Part shown: positions 8,682 to 16,051 of the stretch, piece by piece | How the letters are laid out: every line of letters begins with the position of its first letter | How positions within the stretch are numbered: position 1 is the stretch's first letter | NCBI GenBank assembly: GCA_028707695.1 | Contig: JAQWAL010000001.1 | Location: 1 to 64,000, forward strand | DNA: 64,000 bases | Source of the DNA: Bacteroidales bacterium | GTDB taxonomy: Bacteria > Bacteroidota > Bacteroidia > Bacteroidales > UBA932 | Direction of reading: 5' to 3' | Notes under the pieces: generated by a model | Told to the model about the DNA's origin: nothing | What the model saw: only the letters and a program-made list of their open reading frames with translations | The model's database searches: none | Position numbers and translations under genes: made by a program

Positions 8682-8708
8682 TTCCTGCACACCATATCTC
8701 TGCAGGAA
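8682..8708 (+). other. Stem-loop between exporter and peptide genes
   Basis: TTCCTGCA (8682-8689) and TGCAGGAA (8701-8708) are perfect complements around an 11-base loop. No T tract follows, so it does not look like an intrinsic terminator. Its place, 20 bases before the first peptide gene, suggests an RNA-processing or stability element that could raise peptide expression relative to the exporter. A smaller GGAG/CTCC hairpin lies just upstream. Confidence 0.5.
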
Positions 8709-8728
8709 AAAATAAAAACCAAATAATC

Positions 8729-8917
8729 ATGAAAGAGCATTCAAAAGCAGAATGGGGGCTGGTTCCCCTTGAGGAGAGGGAGATGCTGCAAAACGGGGGC
8801 ATGTCCCTCAGGGAGTTGTGGCAATTGCTCAGCATACTTGGAGAGGCTGTGAAGAAAGCCGAAAAGTATTGGCCAAAATTCAAAGAAGGATTTGTAGAAG
8901 GATGGGAGGCTGCGTAA
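8729..8917 (+). CDS. Double-glycine leader peptide A (putative bacteriocin or signal peptide)
   Basis: A 62-residue cysteine-free peptide. Residues 1-24 look like a double-glycine leader: LVPL at 11-14, EM at 18-19 and GG at 23-24. The predicted mature peptide (25-62, 38 residues, net charge about zero) has an amphipathic first half rich in Leu and Trp and a GxxxG motif, GFVEG, at 54-58. No homologue is recognised. The case rests on position beside a C39 exporter, on the leader, and on the match to peptide B. An ATG further upstream is not needed, since the leader begins naturally at 8729. There is no clear ribosome-binding site. Confidence 0.72.
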   Translation: MKEHSKAEWGLVPLEEREMLQNGGMSLRELWQLLSILGEAVKKAEKYWPKFKEGFVEGWEAA

Positions 8918-9129
8918 TGGAAAATGATTTGAAAAAAATTATGCTGGTTCCACTCGGGCAAGAACAAATGATCTCTATAAGAGGTGGTTCCGAGGGTTGG
9001 GACTATGAAATTGCAAAAGCAATGGGAAAAGGTTTCGGCTTTTCACTAAGGAAACTGGCAAGGATGCTCAAGTTTTTGAGTGAGAACTTGTATGAGATGC
9101 AAGCTAATACCCAGGTCATTTACAAATAA
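8917..9129 (+). CDS. Double-glycine leader peptide B (putative partner peptide)
   Basis: A 70-residue cysteine-free peptide whose ATG shares one base with the TAA of peptide A (TAATG), which implies translational coupling. GGGAGG lies 7 bases upstream. The leader again ends with GG at 23-24 and contains LVPL (10-13), M18 and I21, close to the classical pattern L(-12), M(-7), I(-4), GG. The predicted mature part is 46 residues with net charge about +2. It has a GxxxG motif (G37-G41, GKGFG) and an amphipathic helix with basic residues (about 42-60). It resembles one half of a two-peptide bacteriocin, but a pheromone is possible. No known family is recognised. Confidence 0.75.
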   Translation: MENDLKKIMLVPLGQEQMISIRGGSEGWDYEIAKAMGKGFGFSLRKLARMLKFLSENLYEMQANTQVIYK

Positions 9130-9166
9130 ATTCCTGGTGAAATTATTTCTTTGACGGGAGTTTGTA

Positions 9167-10513
9167 ATGGAAAAAAATATAACTTTGTCGGGTATGAAAA
9201 AATATTACATCCTCCCGTTATTGATACTCATCTCCTTTCCGGCACTTTTGTCAGCACAAAAGAGTTGGACATTGGAGGAGTGCATAAGGTATGCCTGGGA
9301 AAACAACCTCCAGCTTAAACAGCAGGAACTATCGGTTGAGCAAAGTCAAAACAACCTTGGGCAGGCCAAGCTAAACTACATCCCCACAGTGAGTGCATCA
9401 CTAAGCCACTCCATGAACTGGGGGCGTTCGGTAAATGTGCAGGACCTGGAAATCATAGAAAACAAGCTATCCCAAAGCACCAGTGCAAGTGCAAGGGCTT
9501 CTGTCAACGTTTTCGAGGGCTTCACAAAATCCAACGACATCAAAAGCAAAGGCATCTTGGTAGAAATTGCCAAAAGTGAAGTGGAAAAACTTCGCAACGA
9601 CATTTCGGTGGAAATTGCCCGCTCTTTCCTTCAAATCCTTTTATCAAGGGAAATCCTCGAGGCCTCCCTTGCCAGTCTGGAAAGCGCGCAACAACAGGCA
9701 GAAAGAACAAAAATACTGGTAAATGCAGGGAGCCTTGCATACAGCTCACAACTTGAGATAGAGGCCCAGATTGCATCTGAAAAAGTGCAAGTTGTAAACG
9801 CCCGCAACCAACTCAGGTCATCTCTGCTAACCCTAAGGCAACTCCTGGATTTGGAAAGTGATTCCGGTTTCGACATCCAACAGGTCCAGACAGATTTCCT
9901 TATCCGGGAATACAACGGAGAATCACCCGAAGAGTTATACCGTTCTTCCATACAGCTCCCTCAAATCAAGATTGCACAGTTAAACCTTGAAAACTCAAAG
10001 TTGCAACTTTCAATTGCCAAAGGAAGGCTATATCCATCCATCTCTTTTTCTGCCGGTTACGGGACATACTACTCAGACAGCAGGGAACAAGCTTTTTTTG
10101 ACCAATTCAACGAGAACCGCAACCCATCGCTTGGTTTCGGGCTCAACATCCCTATATTCAACAACTACATGGCACGTACCAATGTCAAGAATGCACAGCT
10201 GGGAGTCAGGAATGCAGAGATAGACCACAAATACAGGCTGCAATTGCTCTACAAAGAGATCCAGCAAGCTTCCAACGACGCAATTTCTTATTTTGAGAGG
10301 TTCAAAGCATCCGAACAAAATGTTGTTGCAATGGAAGAGTCTTTCCGTTACGTGCAGCAAAAATTTGATGTAGGAGTTTTGAATGCAACCGATTATGTTG
10401 TAGCCAAGACCAACCTCTTCAGGGCTCAGTCAGAGATGTACCAGGCAAAATACCAATATTTGTTCCAACTCAAGATACTGGACTTTTACAAAGGCGTTCC
10501 AATCTCAATTTAA
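9167..10513 (+). CDS. TolC-family outer-membrane channel protein
   Basis: A 448-residue outer-membrane efflux protein. A signal peptide ends near LLSAQKS, followed by two OEP repeats with long heptad-rich helices (about 60-240 and 265-440) such as VVNARNQLRSSLLTLRQLL. It would provide the exit duct for the peptide exporter through the periplasm and outer membrane. The ATG at 9167 has GGGAG six bases upstream. The ATG at 9194 (MKKYYILPLL) would give a more compact signal peptide and is the alternative start. It lies 37 bases after peptide B and 11 before the adaptor gene. Confidence 0.92.
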   Translation: MEKNITLSGMKKYYILPLLILISFPALLSAQKSWTLEECIRYAWENNLQLKQQELSVEQSQNNLGQAKLNYIPTVSASLSHSMNWGRSVNVQDLEIIENKLSQSTSASARASVNVFEGFTKSNDIKSKGILVEIAKSEVEKLRNDISVEIARSFLQILLSREILEASLASLESAQQQAERTKILVNAGSLAYSSQLEIEAQIASEKVQVVNARNQLRSSLLTLRQLLDLESDSGFDIQQVQTDFLIREYNGESPEELYRSSIQLPQIKIAQLNLENSKLQLSIAKGRLYPSISFSAGYGTYYSDSREQAFFDQFNENRNPSLGFGLNIPIFNNYMARTNVKNAQLGVRNAEIDHKYRLQLLYKEIQQASNDAISYFERFKASEQNVVAMEESFRYVQQKFDVGVLNATDYVVAKTNLFRAQSEMYQAKYQYLFQLKILDFYKGVPISI

Positions 10514-10524
10514 TACCGACAAAA

Positions 10525-11769
10525 ATGAAAAAATCAATAAAGTGGATTATTGCCGCTGCCATAGTTTTGATTGTCATTCTGGCAGTGATAGGCAACAAGA
10601 ACAGCAAAAACGCCGTAGAGGTAGAGGCTCAGCAAACAGCTTCAAGGACAATAGTAGAGGTTATTCCTGCCAACGGGAAAATCCAGCCGGTGACAGAAGT
10701 CAAGATAAGCCCGGACGTTTCGGGTGAGATTGTAGAACTTAATTACCAGGAGGGCGACGTAATAAAAAGAGGTGACCTTATTATCAAAATCAAGCAAGAT
10801 GTCTATATCTCCATGAGGGAGAGGGCAGAGGCCTCACTCAACTCAGTAAAGGCACAACTTTCCCAGCAACTTGCCCAGTTCCAACAGATAGAACAAACCT
10901 ACCTTCGCAACAAATCTTTATACGAACAAAAAGCAATATCGGCTTCGGATTACGAGAACGCCCTTTCTCAATACCAGGTTGCCAAAGCCCAAATAAAGGC
11001 TGCGGAATTCAATGTCAAGAGTTCTGAGGCTGCACTCAAGGAGGCTCAGGAAAACCTTACAAAGACAATTATCTACGCCCCAATGGATGGCATCATATCC
11101 AAAATGAGTGTAGAAAAAGGCGAAAGGGTTGTAGGGACAAGCCAGATGGCTGGTACTGAAATGCTGCGCATAGCAAATTTCCAATACATGGAAGTGCTGG
11201 TAGATGTCAACGAAAACGACATCATTAGGATTGCCCAGGGCGACACAGCTACAATTGATGTGGATGCATACCCGGGGCGCAAATTCACCGGCATTGTCAC
11301 CCAAATTGCCAATTCTGCAAAAAACATCGGATCTGCAGTAGACCAGGTGACAAACTTCGAAGTCAAAGTATATATCCTGCCTGAGTCATACAACGACCTC
11401 CTGGAGCAAGGCAAAACACCTTTCCGTCCAGGCATGTCGGCTTCTGTATCTGTGCAGACCAACCGCAAAGAAAACGTAATAGCCATACCGTTGCAATCCA
11501 TAACAACCCGTTCCGACCTTTTGTCGGACTCGGTCAAAACCGCCTTGGGAACCGGATTCATTGCAGAGCAAGTATTTGTTATAAAAGAGGACAACACTGT
11601 AGAACTTAGGCAAATAACCACCGGCATACAGGACCTTGGTTTCATTGAGGTGCTCACCGGTCTCAAAGAGGGAGAAACAATTGTAACTGCTCCATTCACA
11701 GCCATCAGCAAAACGCTGAAAGATGGAAAACCAGTAAAAATAAAAGAAAAGGAAGAAAGTGGAAAATAA
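10525..11769 (+). CDS. Periplasmic adaptor (membrane fusion) protein, HlyD/MacA-like
   Basis: A 414-residue adaptor anchored by one N-terminal helix (about residues 5-22). A split biotinyl-lipoyl domain (PDVSGEIVELNYQEGDVI; YAPMDGIISKM) flanks a coiled-coil hairpin (about 85-185). Beta-barrel and membrane-proximal domains follow. It bridges an inner-membrane transporter to the TolC channel. The long hairpin and sequence are closer to MacA/RND-type adaptors than to colicin-V-type CvaA, so it may also serve other pumps. Its last 11 bases overlap tsaB. Confidence 0.9.
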   Translation: MKKSIKWIIAAAIVLIVILAVIGNKNSKNAVEVEAQQTASRTIVEVIPANGKIQPVTEVKISPDVSGEIVELNYQEGDVIKRGDLIIKIKQDVYISMRERAEASLNSVKAQLSQQLAQFQQIEQTYLRNKSLYEQKAISASDYENALSQYQVAKAQIKAAEFNVKSSEAALKEAQENLTKTIIYAPMDGIISKMSVEKGERVVGTSQMAGTEMLRIANFQYMEVLVDVNENDIIRIAQGDTATIDVDAYPGRKFTGIVTQIANSAKNIGSAVDQVTNFEVKVYILPESYNDLLEQGKTPFRPGMSASVSVQTNRKENVIAIPLQSITTRSDLLSDSVKTALGTGFIAEQVFVIKEDNTVELRQITTGIQDLGFIEVLTGLKEGETIVTAPFTAISKTLKDGKPVKIKEKEESGK

Positions 11770-12496
11770 AAGAGACCTCATACTTCTTGTAGAAACGGCA
11801 ACCGAACTCTGTTCGGTTGCTCTTAGTTCCAACGGTAAAGTCATAGCACAAAAAGTTTCCCGGGAACCCCGTTCCCACACCTCTGTATTGTCTGTGCTCA
11901 CATCCGGGCTTTTAAAAGATTCCAATGTCAAAACAAACGAACTTGATGCAGTTGCCGTAAGCGAGGGGCCCGGATCATACACAGGTCTGCGTGTAGGGCT
12001 CTCGTTTGCAAAAGGACTCTGCTATGCCCTTTCAAAGCCACTTATTTCCGTTGGCACTCTGGACACTATTGCCTCAATTGCTTTGGAAAACGACAAGGTA
12101 AAAGAGCTTATTGACAACCTGGGAGCCGATAATGTCATTATTGTACCAATGATAGATGCGCGCAGGATGGAGGTCTACACTGCCTGTTTTTCGGGCAAAG
12201 GCAAGATTATTTCCCAAGTGGAGCCTCTTGTTGTGACCCAAGATAGTTTCGACTCCTTACTGGCAAACAAAACCCTTCTGTTTTGCGGGGATGGTTCACC
12301 AAAGGTCTCCTCATTGCTTTTAAGTCCAAATGCAAAATTCATAGAGATAGAGCTTCTTGCACATGGGATGGCCAAAATGGCATACGACAAATACATAAAA
12401 AAAACCTTTGAGGACCTGGCCTATTTCCAACCATTCTACCTCAAAGATTTTATTGCAGGCAAACCCAAAAAGGATATCCTGAGACCTACTCTCTGA
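11759..12496 (+). CDS. tsaB: tRNA N6-threonylcarbamoyladenosine biosynthesis protein TsaB
   Basis: A 245-residue ASKHA-fold protein. The N-terminal LVETATELCSVAL and the SEGPGSYTGLRVGLSFAKGL segment are the TsaB signatures. With TsaD and TsaE it transfers the threonylcarbamoyl group to A37 of ANN-decoding tRNAs in the cytoplasm. The start codon overlaps the adaptor gene, so it is probably read from the same transcript although its role is unrelated. It converges with the next gene and the two reading frames overlap by 11 bases. Confidence 0.95.
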   Translation: MENKRDLILLVETATELCSVALSSNGKVIAQKVSREPRSHTSVLSVLTSGLLKDSNVKTNELDAVAVSEGPGSYTGLRVGLSFAKGLCYALSKPLISVGTLDTIASIALENDKVKELIDNLGADNVIIVPMIDARRMEVYTACFSGKGKIISQVEPLVVTQDSFDSLLANKTLLFCGDGSPKVSSLLLSPNAKFIEIELLAHGMAKMAYDKYIKKTFEDLAYFQPFYLKDFIAGKPKKDILRPTL

Positions 12497-13637
12497 CCAG
12501 CTTTGCTATTGTGCTCTCAAGTTTGTCTCCGTAAACATCCCTAGCCACTATTGTCCCACTCTTGTCAATCAAGAAATTGACCGGAATCTGGGTTACATTG
12601 TAAACAGCCAATGGTGCCGAATTTGGACCTTGTCCGTCACAAACACTTATCCAAGGAAGCTTTTGTTCCTTCACAGCCGTTGCCCATGCAGTCTTGTCGG
12701 TATCTACCGAAACCTGGAAGATTTCGAGACCCTGGCTATTGTATTTCCTGTACAAATCCAGGTACTCCTGGTTGAGCATCCTTTGTGAAGTCTCTGTTAC
12801 CGTCCAGAAACTGAGAATCACAACCTTACCCGACAAATCAGAGAGCTTTTGCAACTGTGACTTGTTATCTGGCAAGGATATTTCCGGGAACCCTGTCTCC
12901 GGGACATCCGCTATTTTGGAGTTGAACATCTCTATGTTCTCCCTGTTTGCTATCTCTTCCTTGAGCCTCTCCAAATATACCGATTCAGGGAATTTCACAG
13001 ACAAAGAGTCGTACACCCTTTTGAAAAGAAGGAGATCCTTGGAATCTGCAAAAAGAGGTATTTGGGGAGAGAAGGAGTGGTATATAAGGATCATGTTGGT
13101 GATTGAATTGGGATTGGTGTACAAATGTTTGATGGCACCCTGCTTAGCCTTTACATAAAGACTGCCCAACTCGTAATTAAGCTCCTCTGCCTTTTTTTCA
13201 TCACCACTTGACAATGCCTTTTCCGAAAGCGCCATCAATGAGTCAAAAGAATACTTGGTTGCAGACAATCTCTTTTCCAGAGAAACCAGCAACCTTGACT
13301 CATCGGATCCCGACACTTCATGTTTTTTCCCGGTTGTATCACATATGGTCTTGACCTTGTCACCTGGCACCAAAACAAAAGAACCCACTTTGTTATCGTT
13401 GTAGTAGAGGTAGTAGAAATCGGGAGACTCCCCCCTTAGTTTCACATTGGCAGAAAAACGTCCGTCTTTGTCATACTTCAATGTATCCACAATGCTTTGC
13501 TTGCTCACATCCAACACTTTAAGAACAAGAGCACCATTTGCCGCCCCCTCTATCTTGCCATCTATCCTGGCTACCTGTTTCTTACCACACGAAAACAAGG
13601 CCAAGGCAGCAAGTACGGCCACAAAATTTTTTTTCAT
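12486..13637 (-). CDS. Thioredoxin-fold (TlpA-like) lipoprotein without active-site cysteines
   Basis: A 383-residue lipoprotein (lipobox LFSC, Cys17) with an N-terminal DUF4369-like beta domain (about 20-130), a helical linker and a C-terminal TlpA/AhpC-type domain (about 245-383). The position of the usual WCxxC motif reads SFWTVTETS (276-284), so both redox cysteines are missing. The cis-proline segment TQIPVNFL is kept. It is therefore unlikely to exchange disulfides and may act as a binding or chaperone-like periplasmic protein. It follows the HIT gene by 5 bases on the minus strand. Confidence 0.88.
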   Translation of the reverse strand: MKKNFVAVLAALALFSCGKKQVARIDGKIEGAANGALVLKVLDVSKQSIVDTLKYDKDGRFSANVKLRGESPDFYYLYYNDNKVGSFVLVPGDKVKTICDTTGKKHEVSGSDESRLLVSLEKRLSATKYSFDSLMALSEKALSSGDEKKAEELNYELGSLYVKAKQGAIKHLYTNPNSITNMILIYHSFSPQIPLFADSKDLLLFKRVYDSLSVKFPESVYLERLKEEIANRENIEMFNSKIADVPETGFPEISLPDNKSQLQKLSDLSGKVVILSFWTVTETSQRMLNQEYLDLYRKYNSQGLEIFQVSVDTDKTAWATAVKEQKLPWISVCDGQGPNSAPLAVYNVTQIPVNFLIDKSGTIVARDVYGDKLESTIAKLVRE

Positions 13638-13642
13638 TTAGT

Positions 13643-14041
13643 TTAAATTATGATTTTTGAACTTATTGATTCTGCAATCTGCATCATTTCAGTGGCATCC
13701 AATTTCAATTTTGGACTGAAAAGATCCATGTCACTCTCTTTGTCCAGAGGAATCAAATGAATATGCGCATGCGGAACCTCCATACCCAAAACTGCAATCC
13801 CTACCCTTTTGCAAGGTATTGCCTCCTTGATTCCTTTTGCCACCTTTTGTGCAAAAGCAAAAAGAGATGAGAAATTCTCACTATCCAAATCAAAGATATA
13901 GTCTGTCTCCTTTTTGGGGATAACCAATGTATGCCCCCTCTTTACGGGATTTATATCCAGGAACGCAAAGAAATGTTCACTCTCTGCAACCTTCCATGAT
14001 GGAATCTCACCTGCTGCTATTTTAGAAAAAACCGAAGACAT
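13643..14041 (-). CDS. HIT-family nucleotide hydrolase
   Basis: A 132-residue histidine-triad protein of the HINT branch. The triad HAHIHL lies at 91-96 (H91, H93, H95) and the N-terminal FSKIAAGEIPSWKV segment is typical. Family members hydrolyse nucleoside phosphoramidates and similar substrates; the natural substrate here is unknown. Its ATG immediately follows the greA stop codon, so the two form an operon with the thioredoxin-fold lipoprotein gene. Confidence 0.94.
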   Translation of the reverse strand: MSSVFSKIAAGEIPSWKVAESEHFFAFLDINPVKRGHTLVIPKKETDYIFDLDSENFSSLFAFAQKVAKGIKEAIPCKRVGIAVLGMEVPHAHIHLIPLDKESDMDLFSPKLKLDATEMMQIAESISSKIII

Positions 14042-14515
14042 CTATTTGGATATTTCAAGGATTTCAAACCTCAACAAACCAGATGGTACCTGTACATCCA
14101 CAACATCACCCTTCTTCTTCCCAATCAAAGCTTTTCCAATAGGAGTGGCTGCGGCAAGCTTACCCTCCCTCAAATTGGCTTCTGTTTCCCCCACCAGGGT
14201 GTACTCCACTACCGTATTGTTTGTCAAATTCTTAAGCTTGACCTTATTCATTATTTGAACATGGGTAGTGTTGATTTTGGACTCATCAATTATTCGAGCA
14301 TTTGCTATCATCTCTTCAAGTTTGGCTATCTTGAGCTCGAGCAATCCTTGCGCCTCTTTAGCAGCATCATACTCTGCATTTTCCGAAAGATCGCCCTTAT
14401 CCCTTGCTTCGGCAATCTGCTTGGAGATTGCAGGACGCTCAACTGAAACCAAATTTTGATGTTCTGCTTTTAGTTTTTCCAAACCCTCTGCAGTTAAATA
14501 ATGAATTTTTGACAT
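14042..14515 (-). CDS. greA: Transcription elongation factor GreA
   Basis: A 157-residue transcript-cleavage factor. The N-terminal coiled coil (about 5-75) contains the acidic tip region KGDLSENAEYDAAKE. The C-terminal FKBP-like domain contains GKALIGKKKGDVV. It enters the RNA polymerase secondary channel to rescue backtracked complexes. It is first in an operon with the HIT gene. A -7 element and a terminator-like hairpin lie in its leader. Confidence 0.97.
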   Translation of the reverse strand: MSKIHYLTAEGLEKLKAEHQNLVSVERPAISKQIAEARDKGDLSENAEYDAAKEAQGLLELKIAKLEEMIANARIIDESKINTTHVQIMNKVKLKNLTNNTVVEYTLVGETEANLREGKLAAATPIGKALIGKKKGDVVDVQVPSGLLRFEILEISK

Positions 14516-14533
14516 AATACTAGAAAATTAAAA

Positions 14534-14556
14534 AGAATCCTGCAATACAGGACTCT
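14534..14556 (-). terminator. Terminator-like hairpin in the greA leader
   Basis: Minus-strand AGAGTCCTG and CAGGATTCT pair (9 bp, one mismatch) around a 5-base loop, followed by TTTTTAATTTT. It can be read as the terminator of the upstream 161-residue protein gene. It also lies just after the predicted greA start point, so it could act as an attenuator. Confidence 0.65.
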
Positions 14557-14562
14557 TCAGTA

Positions 14563-14570
14563 CAAAGATA
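14563..14570 (-). promoter_or_regulatory. Candidate -7 element of greA
   Basis: Minus-strand TATCTTTG matches TAnnTTTG exactly. No TTTG is found at the expected -33 distance; only an A/T-rich tract is present. The predicted start is near 14559. Confidence 0.4.
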
Positions 14571-14593
14571 ATAATTTTATTAATTAATAAAAA

Positions 14594-15079
14594 CTAATCC
14601 AGAAATTTGGGTTTTGCTATTTCGGAATAAAGTATAAATAATTTTGGATTGAACTCCTGCTTTATTGCCAATGCCTCGTCTTCCTGGTTATTGAATTTGT
14701 CTCCGGAAATTTCAGAACTTGAGTATAAATCTTCCCCTGCCAATTTTGTTGCTTTTGCCTGTCCGTCAATCACAGACTGTATGGTTTGCTTCTCCTCAAT
14801 TTTTGCAGGCTTGCCCATACCCCCTCCTTCATTCAATACCTCTTCCGATTCAAATTCGTCGGGCAAGATCTCCTGAGCTACCGTAGCCCTGCCAGAGTCA
14901 GGGATTTCAAGTCCAAAGAGTTTTTCAAATGCAGAGAGTTCACTCTCTTCATCTTGCTGCACCTGGGGCATCCCCCTTCTGGCAGGAGAGGTGTTCTGGC
15001 TCTCTTTTTTCTTCTTCTCGTTGTAAACCTGGAAGGCCATAATTGCAATTGCAATCACTATGTAAAGAATAGTATCCAT
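14594..15079 (-). CDS. Membrane-anchored hypothetical protein
   Basis: This 161-residue protein has one N-terminal membrane helix (about residues 3-19, followed by a KKKK stretch). The long, low-complexity cytoplasmic tail is rich in Glu, Gln, Lys and Ser, with a short hydrophobic patch (ELSAFEKLFGLEIP) and a conserved-looking end (FNPKLFILYSEIAKPKFLD). I recognise no catalytic motif. The layout suggests a scaffold or adaptor at the membrane, which is only inference. It sits between ribF and greA in the same direction and is followed by a terminator. Confidence 0.75.
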   Translation of the reverse strand: MDTILYIVIAIAIMAFQVYNEKKKKESQNTSPARRGMPQVQQDEESELSAFEKLFGLEIPDSGRATVAQEILPDEFESEEVLNEGGGMGKPAKIEEKQTIQSVIDGQAKATKLAGEDLYSSSEISGDKFNNQEDEALAIKQEFNPKLFILYSEIAKPKFLD

Positions 15080-15136
15080 TTTTGGAGTATTTAGATTGTA
15101 TGGTTACAAAGGGCAAGTTAAAAATAATTATCGGTT

Positions 15137-16051
15137 TTACCTCAATTTGACTGATTGGCCCGTCAAAATTGCATTTGCACTCCCACTATCAATTTCCAAT
15201 TGGGATTTGAGTTGATCCAGGGAAGCAAACTTTTCCTCTGCACGAAGCCTCTCTACAAACTCCAATTTCAATGGCAATCCGTAAATATCCTCGTCGAACC
15301 CCAGGATATGTGTCTCTATGCTCTTTTCATTGCCCAGGGAGACAGTCGGCCTTGTTCCGATATTGGTAATCCCTTTGTATATCTTATTCTGTACCTCTAC
15401 CCAAACAGCATACACACCATTTGCAGGCAGCAATTTGAGAGGTTCGTAAAGTTTTATGTTGGCTGTGGGGAATCCCATGGTTCTTCCAATCTTTTTACCC
15501 TCTACCACAGCACCTTCCAATCCATACCTGTAGCCCAGCATGCTTGTGGCAAAGGGAATATCACCTCCGCAAAGAGCTTCCCTTATTTTTGTAGAACTTA
15601 TTACAACATGGTCTTTGGTGTTTTCGAACTCCCCTACCCTTACAGGTTCTATCCCCAAACTCCTGGCAATTTCAAACATCTGCTGCTGGGTCTGGTCCAA
15701 ATCATTCCCCACCCTGTGATCGTAACCCGCAACCAGAGTGGATACACCAAACATCCCCACAAGATATTTTTGGAAGAACTGCTGGGTGGTCTGGGCTGCA
15801 AACTCTTTATTGAAAGGCAACACATGCACCTGTTCTATCCCGAGGTTGCCCAACAATCTTTTTTTCTCTTCCAAAGTTGTGAGCAGCCTGAACTTGGCGG
15901 CATCTTGTTGCAAAACTGCCCTTGGGTGAGGCCAAAATGTTACCACAGCAGGAATCTTTCCCTGCTTGGCAGCAATATCTATGACAGTATCCAAAACTGC
16001 CCTGTGTCCACGGTGTACTCCGTCAAAAAAACCTGTAGCTGCTACAACCAT
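15137..16051 (-). CDS. ribF: Bifunctional riboflavin kinase / FAD synthetase
   Basis: A 304-residue enzyme that makes FMN from riboflavin and then FAD. The adenylyltransferase domain starts at once with GFFDGVHRGH (residues 7-16) and includes VISSTKIREAL. The C-terminal riboflavin-kinase domain (about 180-300) has GRTMGFPTANI and NGVYAVWV. The N-terminus is about 15 residues shorter than in E. coli. An in-frame stop four codons upstream rules out a longer form. It overlaps the end of the glycogen synthase-phosphorylase gene by 10 bases, which couples a cofactor gene to the glycan cluster. Confidence 0.95.
   Translation of the reverse strand: MVVAATGFFDGVHRGHRAVLDTVIDIAAKQGKIPAVVTFWPHPRAVLQQDAAKFRLLTTLEEKKRLLGNLGIEQVHVLPFNKEFAAQTTQQFFQKYLVGMFGVSTLVAGYDHRVGNDLDQTQQQMFEIARSLGIEPVRVGEFENTKDHVVISSTKIREALCGGDIPFATSMLGYRYGLEGAVVEGKKIGRTMGFPTANIKLYEPLKLLPANGVYAVWVEVQNKIYKGITNIGTRPTVSLGNEKSIETHILGFDEDIYGLPLKLEFVERLRAEEKFASLDQLKSQLEIDSGSANAILTGQSVKLR

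Noticed and set aside
8627-8728. Longer N-terminus for peptide A starting at 8627
   Set aside because: It would overlap the exporter's end and include the stem-loop; the extra 34 residues do not look like a leader, while the ATG at 8729 gives a normal one.
9180-9187. TAACTTTG, a perfect -7 element inside the start of the TolC gene
   Set aside because: No -33 box at 19-20 bases and the start point would fall on the second ATG; probably chance in an A/T-rich stretch.
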